Shown: piece after piece, positions 22,201 through 27,199 of the stretch
Position numbering within the stretch: position 1 is the first letter of the stretch
Layout: each line of letters begins with the position of its first letter
NCBI RefSeq assembly: GCF_000003605.2
Contig: NW_003120421.1
Span: 482,632 to 509,830, forward strand
DNA from: Saccoglossus kowalevskii
Taxonomy: Eukaryota > Hemichordata > Enteropneusta > Harrimaniidae
DNA length: 27,199 bases
Direction of reading: 5' to 3'
Translations under genes and position numbers: made by a program
The notes under the pieces: model-generated
Database searches by the model: none
The model's input: only the letters and a program-made list of their open reading frames with translations
What the model was told of the DNA's origin: nothing

Positions 22201-22885
22201 TAAACAGTGTCTTTTTGATAATCTGTATTAGAAGCTACATCCCTAATAGAAGTCGCACCTATTCTTTTTAAACAATTGAGAACCCAAAATTCATCGTTTC
22301 TCATATGTGTAGATGCTCTAATAGAAAGCTGTATCCCCTCTGTTGCATTGTACCATTTTAATAAAAGTCGCAGCTTCTAATACAGATTTTACAGTAGTGG
22401 TTGTGTGATGAAAAAATTATCACACAATGTTCATTATCGTCAGATCTGATTGATAGAAGCGATATCATGAATATAAATTTTTCGGCTTTCGTAGAGAGTT
22501 TCAGCTGGCATTATGTTCTTCAAACCAAAGGCAATCAAAAATAATTACTTATTTATTATTTAATCTCAAGTGAGAATGAATGTAATAAAGTTATATACTC
22601 AAAACAATCACAGACAAATAACAAATTCTAACTGAAAATAAATTTGAGAAGTAACTCTCGAGCTTCTCCGGACAATAAAAAAAGATTCTACATCATATAT
22701 GAAATTTTCAAGAAAATGATGACATAAAACTTTAACCAACATCCTCCCTGATGTCACATTGGGATAAAAGCTATGATGTAGTCATCTTGTTAAGTCTTGC
22801 GATTGTCACATACCTTCAGTTTTCTGATCGCTTCTTTGACCACATCGGCTCCTTTAGGATGATCCACTTCAGTATGACCCAATAA
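10136..22885 (-). CDS. GULP1: GULP1/CED-6 engulfment adaptor, 5'-partial, 11 exons
   Basis: Joining eleven minus-strand exons (22885-22814, 21870-21772, 21099-20965, 20373-20257, 19543-19409, 17670-17602, 15016-14857, 13575-13516, 12260-12189, 11783-11668, 10213-10136) gives 1113 nt: 370 codons and a TAG stop, with no internal stop and AG/GT at every junction. The order is PTB domain, coiled coil, Pro/Ser-rich tail, conserved C-terminus. This is the layout of GULP1 (human about 304 aa) and CED-6. Family knowledge: a cytoplasmic adaptor whose PTB domain binds NPxY tails of engulfment and lipoprotein receptors (CED-1/MEGF10, LRP1, stabilins) and which links them to clathrin/AP2 and cytoskeletal uptake of apoptotic cells. 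The first coding exon (about 30 residues in human) is missing, and none was found up to 27199. The tail is longer than in vertebrates. Inference from exon homology by eye; no transcript was available. Confidence 0.93.
10893..11164. repeat. Local repeat A-B-A' in GULP last intron
   Basis: Block A (10893-10951) contains AAGATTTTATGGCAGTTGTG and ends in ACGTTCACTGCTAAAAAAAA. A diverged A' copy follows at 11073-11160 with AAGATTTTATGGTAGCTATG and the same ACGTTCACTGCTAAAAAAAA end. Block B (10952-11068) lies between and recurs at 13406-13522. The arrangement suggests a partly tandem or nested repeat. Confidence 0.75.
11175..11576. mobile_element. 402-bp CAG-ended MITE with TTTTCAC target duplication
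   Basis: The left end CAGAGGTACATTACTTGGGG is exactly mirrored at the right end (11557-11576). Subterminal blocks (GTGACATSAT, AAGATCCC) are also inverted. Identical TTTTCAC copies flank it at 11168-11174 and 11577-11583. CAG termini with a 7-8 bp duplication fit hAT- or P-like cut-and-paste elements. The internal 70-codon minus frame (11397-11185) shows no transposase signature, so it is taken as non-autonomous. Confidence 0.9.
11668..11783 (-). CDS. GULP1: GULP exon: DPF motif and C-terminal helix
   Basis: The 116-nt exon enters at phase 1 and leaves at phase 0. It begins [13 protein letters not shown], matching the human LFGAEPFDPF stretch. DPF-type peptides bind the AP2 alpha-appendage (family knowledge). 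It ends [16 protein letters not shown], corresponding to the human IQSKLDEMQ helix. Acceptor tgttacag and donor CTGCAG/gtaaat are visible. Confidence 0.93.
11881..11964. repeat. Minisatellite, about 33-bp unit
   Basis: CCAGGTTGT starts at 11881, 11914 and 11946, each followed by a gattAGGGC-like block: two and a half imperfect units. Confidence 0.8.
12189..12260 (-). CDS. GULP1: GULP exon: proline-rich cassette 2
   Basis: The 72-nt exon, phase 1 at both ends, reads [20 protein letters not shown] then [15 protein letters not shown] closely resembles the PPPVPSRS motif of human GULP1 and a class of SH3-binding peptides. Acceptor tgttttcag and donor TCTG/gtatgt are strong. Like the preceding cassette it can be included or skipped without changing frame. 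The two may be products of exon duplication (inference). Confidence 0.87.
13406..13522. repeat. 117-bp dispersed repeat B, second copy
   Basis: Same length and orientation as 10952-11068, with about 8 differences in 117 positions by eye count. Both begin AACACCAGAG and end CAAGACCTGAAGT. This copy overlaps the last seven bases and the splice donor of the 60-nt proline-rich exon. Confidence 0.85.
13516..13575 (-). CDS. GULP1: GULP exon: proline-rich cassette 1 (possibly alternative)
   Basis: The 60-nt exon, phase 1 at both ends, reads [20 protein letters not shown] in the gene frame. [12 protein letters not shown] is a plausible SH3 ligand. Acceptor ttttcacag is good, but the donor CAG/gtcttg is weak. 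The donor and the last seven exon bases fall inside a dispersed 117-bp repeat (13406-13522). Because 60 nt is a multiple of three, skipping it leaves the frame intact, so it may be an alternative exon. Human has a single PPPVPSRS stretch; the following exon here is another version of it. Confidence 0.72.
13577..14856. other. GULP intron with local GC-rich patch
   Basis: Positions 13620-13740 are much richer in G, C and CpG than the surroundings (GGGGGCGGAGCTACGTCACG at 13621). An open plus-strand frame at 13652-13978 has no ATG start (TTG) and no recognised family, although its start is hydrophobic. It may be part of an inserted element; no ends were identified. Confidence 0.4.
14686..14735. 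repeat. Minisatellite, about 18-bp unit
   Basis: AAGTACCAGGATGTGAG, AAGTACCAGGATGTAAG and a diverged AAGTATCTGGATG lie head to tail. Confidence 0.85.
14857..15016 (-). CDS. GULP1: GULP exon: LFEMEPFSP acidic/aromatic motif
   Basis: The 160-nt exon (partial residues 210-262 plus one base) contains [14 protein letters not shown], aligned with human IFDMIPFSP, a short conserved peptide in the tail that suits endocytic-adaptor binding (inference). It ends with a proline-rich SSPPGPIAP. Acceptor ttttacag and donor CCAG/gtatgc are clear. It switches intron phase from 0 to 1, which sets the frame of all later exons. Confidence 0.92.
15208..15370. repeat. Dispersed repeat, copy in GULP intron
   Basis: Shares TAGTTCTGTT.A..GTCTGCACTTT, a TTTGTCTGTTKGSTCCAAAA word and A-rich spacing with 20467-20640. 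It begins with a CCTTTTCACCACCAGT block resembling 1895 and 2999. Confidence 0.65.
15430..15461. repeat. Short tandem repeat, about 15-bp unit
   Basis: CAGCGAGCAAACAAG is followed directly by CAGCGAGCAAACAAA, just left of the TTAA element. Confidence 0.8.
15506..15535. repeat. 30-nt palindrome bounded by TTAA
   Basis: TTAATGCTCA, ten-base loop, TGAGCATTAA: a perfect 10-bp stem. It interrupts the left inverted repeat; the right arm passes straight from the 35-nt arm to a single TTAA and the inner end. Confidence 0.85.
15839..16340. other. Assembly gap (502 N)
   Basis: A run of N inside the TTAA element. Long open frames that appear to cross it are artefacts. Confidence 0.99.
17602..17670 (-). 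CDS. GULP1: GULP exon: Ser/Pro/Lys-rich linker
   Basis: The 23 codons (partial residues 187-209) read [20 protein letters not shown] then KEQ. It is low-complexity and probably disordered, with SP sites that could be phosphorylated (inference). Human GULP1 has a comparable SMTPKSPSTD linker here. Acceptor cctcatgcag and donor CAG/gtaagg are strong. Phase 0 at both ends. The next exon downstream lies about 2.6 kb away, across the gap-containing transposon. Confidence 0.88.
18290..18820 (+). pseudogene. Decayed non-LTR retrotransposon C-terminal fragment
   Basis: Three frames in succession carry the hallmarks of the region after the reverse transcriptase core: [11 protein letters not shown] and [11 protein letters not shown] (about 18329-18410), NTFHNRCL, then [12 protein letters not shown] and RLRWLGHVR (about 18494-18590), then KTTWHRTV and [15 protein letters not shown] (about 18650-18795). 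At least two frameshifts and one stop at 18323 separate them. The RT core and 5' end are absent, as is usual for 5'-truncated copies. The clade (RTE, CR1 or L2-like) is not decided. Confidence 0.85.
18990..19307. mobile_element. 318-bp CAGGG-ended hAT-like MITE
   Basis: The left end CAGGGTCCATAGC pairs with the right end, whose complement is CAGGGCTCATAGC. The interior is made of repeated AAGACTTTTCCA / AAGACTTTCAAAG words on opposite sides. GATAA abuts both ends (18985-18989, 19308-19312), a possible short duplication. CAGGG termini are common in hAT elements (family knowledge). There is no coding capacity. Confidence 0.8.
19409..19543 (-). CDS. GULP1: GULP exon: coiled-coil dimerisation segment
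   Basis: The 45 codons (partial residues 142-186) open [20 protein letters not shown], which has hydrophobic residues at heptad spacing and continues the coiled coil from the previous exon. In GULP/CED-6 this segment mediates self-association (family knowledge). The second half ([15 protein letters not shown]) is linker without clear homology. Acceptor cctgtgtag and donor CAA/gtaagt are seen. The frame stays open left of the donor to 19343, but the good donor and in-frame join favour splicing at 19409. Confidence 0.93.
20257..20373 (-). CDS. GULP1: GULP exon: PTB C-terminal helix and coiled-coil start
   Basis: The 39 codons (partial residues 103-141) start [20 protein letters not shown], the amphipathic C-terminal helix of the PTB domain (human [20 protein letters not shown]). 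They continue through a polar linker into [10 protein letters not shown], where the leucine-zipper region begins. Acceptor ctaacag and donor AAG/gtaaaa are present. Phase 0 at both ends. Confidence 0.95.
20467..20640. repeat. Dispersed repeat, second copy in GULP intron
   Basis: CAACCCTTTCAACCTTAGGC, then CACAAAATAGTTCTGTTCAA and TTTGTCTGTTTGGTCCAAAA, in the same order as in 15208-15370. Diverged, non-coding. Confidence 0.65.
20965..21099 (-). CDS. GULP1: GULP exon: PTB domain, [12 protein letters not shown] core
   Basis: The 45 codons (partial residues 58-102) contain [16 protein letters not shown] followed by a FIAKES / [11 protein letters not shown] stretch. This is the most conserved part of the family; human has [16 protein letters not shown] and LCYVFDSEKC. 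It forms the strands beside the NPxY-peptide groove in the PTB fold (family knowledge). Acceptor aatttcag and donor TGC/gtaagt are strong. Phase 0 at both ends. Confidence 0.96.
21184..21720. repeat. Degenerate tandem array in GULP intron
   Basis: Four diverged units share TACCAAGTATCAAAGCAATT, GGTAGTTTTCRAGAAG and AGAGAATTGAAGATA-type words. Unit spacing is about 125, 154 and 178 bases, measured at the ggtacctacatac word. It belongs to the same family as the arrays at 23183 and 26515, but lacks their recognisable ends. Confidence 0.88.
21772..21870 (-). CDS. GULP1: GULP exon: PTB domain, central part
   Basis: The 33 codons read [20 protein letters not shown] and continue to DPKSK (partial residues 25-57). 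The FxRHIKKxEG motif and the K.EL.IS..G pattern are diagnostic of GULP/CED-6 PTB domains. Acceptor ctcgtcag and donor AAAG/gtaaga are visible. Phase 0 at both ends, so it joins seamlessly to its neighbours. Confidence 0.95.
22220..22388. repeat. Inverted repeat pair, 17-bp arms
   Basis: AATCTGTATTAGAAGCT (22220-22236) is exactly complemented at 22372-22388. A related AGTCGCA word follows each arm on the inside (around 22250 and 22367). It could be a small MITE of about 170 bases; no target duplication was confirmed. Confidence 0.6.
22814..22885 (-). CDS. GULP1: GULP exon: PTB domain, first strand region
   Basis: The 24 codons begin [16 protein letters not shown] and end in IRKLK. They match the GULP/CED-6 PTB stretch that in human reads FLGSTEVEQPKG...VRKLK. 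The acceptor (minus strand ...ctgtctag) and the donor (AAG then gtatgt) are clear, and both ends are phase 0. Because the exon opens with the LG of the conserved YNAKFLG motif, a preceding exon must supply the start codon and the basic N-terminus. Partial-protein residues 1-24. Confidence 0.95.
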
Positions 22886-25800
22886 CTAGACAGAATTAAA
22901 ACAAAGAAATTTACCTTCTCAGTGTTATAAGACTTCAAGGGAATTTCGCAACAATACCCTTCACAACTGAGTGAATTTAGATTTAGAATTGCTTAGAGAT
23001 CCCAATATTTGTAAATTAACAATTTTGAGTCTACAATGTTCATATTTTGATTATCCCTGGATTCAAAATGGCCGCTGGTGTGAAATATGAACAAACAAAT
23101 CAATATATTTGTGACCTAAAAAACATTCAGCTCCACCACACTCCTATTTATTCAGATAAAACATTATTATGCAAGAATATTAAACAAGCAGCCTGTCGCC
23201 CGAGATAGCTCTGCTGTTAGCAATGCACATTACAATTAAAGAACTGAAGATATTATTAGAAAATGAACAATATGTATAGTATCAAAGCAAGCAGACTTGC
23301 TGTTTTCAACAAGAATTCGAAAATATCACTTTTCACTAAAAATGACAAAAAATATTCATTAAAATTAGAAAGTTGAAGACATCATCATGAAATGAACAAA
23401 ATTACAAAAATATTCACCAAAATAAGAATTAACGATATCATCATGAAATGAACAAATTTGAGAGTGGTCCACATGTAGTACCTATATATGTAATATCAAA
23501 GCAATCGGACTTGCAATCGGAGAGAGGTCTACCCAAGGTACATACATGTATACACCAAGTATCAAAGCATTCAGACTTGTAGTTTTCAAGAAGTTGAAAA
23601 AGTAAAACATTCACACGGACGACGGGGGACAATCACTCATATGATAAGCTCCGCTTGACAAAGTCGACAGCGGAGCTAAAAAAGACAGAAACAAACTACT
23701 TTTAAGGTAGTGGGACTATTATTTGCATACTTGTTTTCATCTTCTAATTGTGACTAAATGACTACAAATAGACCCGGGAAAGTATATATTTTTAGAATCG
23801 CCAGACTTCAAGCTTTTCACAAGTGTATTTTGCATGCCCGTATCTGCATTCTACGACGCGTTACTCAACCAAAGGTGAAAAATTACTTTTCCTGTAAAAA
23901 AAATAATTACGCATTTATGCTGGCGATAAGAAGTATTTTTGTCACTTTTCCTAGTTGTTCAATAGTCTGGTAAATTGAATGTGTCTGGTCAGTTTTATTC
24001 AAGCAACGCGTTTTAAAAAATAGTGTGCTGAATTTCAATTACTGTTTTAATCGCATTGCCCCCAACTCAAACCACAACTCGTTGGTAAATAATCGATGAA
24101 ATAGTTTGTCTGGACACATTCAAGTTCCTCTCATTGTAACCTTAAGAGCTGTGAAAATTTGGTGTTAATCCGACGACAATAAGTATACGTTATTTTTTGT
24201 TGAAGACCTTGTATTTTGAAAAACATAAACTCCTAGAAAACGTCCATGAAGTAACAGCAAAGATTTTCAAGCTTGTTTATCGGCACAATCAATTTGTTTT
24301 CCCATCAAGGTCTGTTTTACCATGTGTAGGGACATCCAAATGTGTAAGGCTATTGGAAACCAAAAAAATAAAGGAATGGGATAGCTATAATTGGATAAAT
24401 TCGGCATATGAAAACACCAAAATCAATGATTTTTTTCAGTGGCTGTGTGACCTTGTGTCTGACACATTCATATGCAAATGACTAATCTGTGAAACAAACA
24501 GGGGCGGAGACAAACCACTCAAATGTTTGGAAACACTCATTGTGTGTCAGATAGCTACTGATAACACATCCTAACATTGCTTTGTCTTGAGTTTATCTTT
24601 GAAACTTATAGGCACACAGATTAAACCTGTGTTGTTGATTTTGGAAAACACTACTGAGGCTGCCTTGCTTCCCTTCAGAAAATCTACATTGTAACCAACT
24701 TACATGACATTCTAAGTTATATTGACTTTAACATATGAAAGTTTATGGTGCATTTCATCAATTAATAAATAAATGTGAAAATCGTAATTTTCAACACAAA
24801 TAATAGTCTCGCTACCTTAAGATAAAGTATTCAAACTAATTAGGAAACCAGGTTTGAATCTCATCAACTAGTAGATCAGTTGGTGAACAGCTTTTTTATT
24901 CTTATTTACTGTGTTTTGTTTTTTCCAAACTTCTGAAATCCACATCACTCCACATTTTTCATATTTACCTTTAGTGACAAATTGTTGTGGAATTCATGAG
25001 TCAGAGAATTTTTTTGTGATAATGAACATTTCATTGAGATCATGAAGACAAAGAGGCATCATGGTGATTAGCATGAAATGTTGTTGGGGAAAACACACTT
25101 GAAGGATAGTGATGGCATTGGTCCATATTGACAAAGACTTAGATTATTGCGCAGATCAAAAAAGGAGACACTACCAAGGTAGGAAATTCCAAAGATAATT
25201 TGAATGCACCAATTAACTTCAGTCAGTGCCGGGGGTATTTAGTGCACATCAGAAACAGATCAAAGCTTGCTATCATGCTAAGAACGCATTAGATTGCAGG
25301 AAAATCACTGTTTACCAAGTTGAAATCTCGTACACACTTGGCATGATGATCACCAGCCTTTAAACCATCAAATAATGAAAACTCAATGGTTTTTCTTCAG
25401 GTAAGAATTGAGATTGAACTCTGTACATTATTTATGCAATATTCTTATGGGTATAGGAGCTACATGCACTGACTCAGACATGTGACAAGTGCAGAAATGA
25501 AAACAATCTAAGGTGCACCTGTGAAAATTGTAAGCAAGTAAAAACATGGAAATAACAAACGCACCTTGTTCTAACAAGTTCTTTGCATCTGATCTGGGAA
25601 TTTTTAAAAATGTGTTTCCAAAACACACCCATGTTTTGTCAGCTATGAAGAGAGATAAATTAGTAATTAATCAGTTGCAGTGATCATTTTTTTTATCATC
25701 TGCTTAGGTTACACTCATTGGAGGAGTAATTGTTTCTTCATCTGTTGTTTCTCAATGACATCATATTCCTAAGCAAGAGTGGAGCCAACATCAACATATT

Positions 25801-26514
25801 GCTGTGTTAGATTATAAATGTGTTTACAACCCTTTTTACTTCAACTGCCTCTGCCTGTTTTCTCTGCTTCACTACTTTGCGGTAGCCCCAGCTGCCCCTG
25901 TCTGTTTTCTACCTTGCAGTAGAAAAGTGAGGTAACAAGGTGAGGACAGCTGAGGTTAACCTCTTAAAGTCAAATGAAAATTCAAAGCAAGCGACAGATG
26001 AACGAACTTCACAAATGTTGGAGAATGCAATTTTTATATCATTTTCAATCTCTCTAGATAATCAAATTTTCATCAGTATTATGTAGTCCGCCATCTTGAT
26101 TTTCCAGCAAAGGATTGTGGGTAAAGTGTGACATCTGAGAATATAATGTTGTTAGCTTTATCTTATCTTTTAAACTCTATGATTACATGACGAGACACTG
26201 CTAGATGTTGAAATGTCACTAGAATTGTTCTAAAATTTACTGCACTTTTTAAAAATTTTGCAACAATCTGGTGACCATCAAATGTGTGATTTAGTCATAG
26301 GTAAACCAAAACATTCCAGAGCAATATTTATCCAATTATTCTGCATGCATACTTATTTCACTATATTACAAAGCATCAGTGATGAAACTACAAGTACCAG
26401 TACTTTCTTGCAACATTATACCGGTAAATTACTGATCTTTTCTGTTATATTGAGTTAAGTGTCAGCAAGTAACATCTTCAGTGGGATGTAGAAAATGTTT
26501 CATAGGTGAAAAAA
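22886..26514 (-). other. Intron upstream of the first visible GULP exon
   Basis: No sequence encoding the expected YNAKF end of the first PTB exon was found on the minus strand. The stretch holds one tandem-core element and otherwise unannotated AT-rich DNA. The plus-strand open frame at 24197-24481 (TTG start) has three Trp and varied composition but no recognised family. Confidence 0.6.
23183..23681. mobile_element. Tandem-core element with inverted ends and 3' hairpin
   Basis: Starts AACAAGCAGCCTGTCG, then TAGCTCTGCTGT near 23207. The core holds irregular tandem units (ATATGTAATATCAAAGCAAT; AAAAATGACAAAAA; GAAATGAACAAATTTGAGAG). It ends at ACAGCGGAGCTA (23667-23678). The terminal hairpin is AGCTCCGCT (23647-23655) with AGCGGAGCT (23669-23677), a perfect 9-bp stem. 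The start motif TAGCTCCGCTGT, as seen in the copy at 26538, is the exact complement of the end. No coding capacity. Confidence 0.82.
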
Positions 26515-27199
26515 AACAAGCAGCCTATCGGCTGAGATAGCTCCGCTGTTAGCAATGCACATTTCAATTAAAGAACTGAAGACATCATTAGAAAATGAAC
26601 AATATGAATAGTATCAAAGCAATCAGACTTACAGTTTTTAACAAGAAGTCGAAAATATCACTTTTTACCAAAAATTACAAAAATATTCACCAAAATAAAT
26701 TAATTAGAGAATTGAAGATATCATCACAAAACGAACACATCTGAGAGAGGTCCACATGTAGTACCTATATATGTAATATCAAAGCAATCGGACTTACAGT
26801 TTTCAACAAGAAGTCGAAAATATCACTTTTTACCAAAAATGACAAAAAATATTCACCAAAATTAGAGAATTGAAGATATCATCACAAAATGAACAAATCT
26901 GAGAGAGGTCCACATGTAGTACCTATATATGTAATATCAAAGCAATCGGACTTGCGGTTTTTAACAAGAAGTCAAAAATATCACTTTTTACCAAAAATGA
27001 CAAAAATATTCACCAAAATTAGAGAATTGAAGATATCATCACGAAATAAACAAATCTGAGAGAGGTCCACATGTAGTACATATATATGTAGTATCAAAGC
27101 AATTGGACTTGCGGTTTTTAACAAGAAGTCGAAAATATCAGTTTTTACCAAAAATGACAAAAATATTCACCAAAATTAGAGAATTAAAGATATCATTAC
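26515..27199. mobile_element. Second tandem-core element, cut by window edge
   Basis: Starts AACAAGCAGCCTATCG and TAGCTCCGCTGT (26538-26549) like the copy at 23183. It continues into regular units of 157-158 bases, measured between GTAGTAC words at 26758, 26916 and 27073. The right end lies outside the window. Units here are much more alike than in the other two arrays, suggesting recent expansion. Confidence 0.88.

Noticed and set aside
24840-24870. tRNA-like GGTTTGAATCTC word
   Set aside because: No matching acceptor, D or anticodon arms around it.
1-27199. CRISPR array, operon or bacterial defence system
   Set aside because: Tandem units here are about 157 bp and contiguous without unique spacers, and the only gene is a spliced animal gene.

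Overview
This window looks like animal nuclear DNA, most likely from an invertebrate, perhaps marine. It is strongly AT-rich, its one clear gene is split into small exons with GT-AG introns of about 0.5-2.7 kb, it is crowded with short DNA-transposon-like repeats, and it contains a 502-base assembly gap (15839-16340). There is no sign of bacterial gene organisation. The species cannot be fixed from the sequence; mollusc, hemichordate or another slow-evolving invertebrate would all fit.

The one well-supported gene lies on the minus strand and runs from 22885 down to 10136. Eleven exons splice in frame into 370 codons plus a stop. They read as the invertebrate orthologue of GULP1/CED-6, the PTB-domain engulfment adaptor. 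Exons 1-4 of the visible part give most of the PTB domain. Exons 4-5 give the coiled coil. Exons 6-10 give a Ser/Pro-rich, SH3-ligand and DPF-type tail. The last exon gives the conserved EGF..GLT / LDPL C-terminus. The first coding exon, with the start codon and roughly the first 30 residues, was not found and is probably beyond 27199. The promoter is therefore not visible either.

The introns are full of mobile elements. These include a 402-bp CAG-ended MITE with a 7-bp target duplication (11175-11576), a 318-bp CAGGG-ended MITE (18990-19307), a TTAA-flanked element inside a perfect 35-nt inverted repeat (15471-17224, holding the gap), a decayed non-LTR retrotransposon C-terminal fragment (about 18290-18820), a 117-bp repeat whose second copy supplies the splice donor of a proline-rich exon, and three copies of an element built of about 157-bp tandem units with a hairpin end (21184-21720, 23183-23681, 26515-27199).

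The left 10 kb is downstream of the gene. It holds a possible long AT-rich 3' UTR, a diverged tandem duplication (about 1830-2350 and 2930-3450), and one short minus-strand peptide at the far left that resembles the end of a PH-like domain. No other convincing gene was seen there.

The most unusual items are the pair of phase-1 symmetric proline-rich exons, one with a repeat-derived splice donor, and the hairpin-ended tandem-repeat element family.
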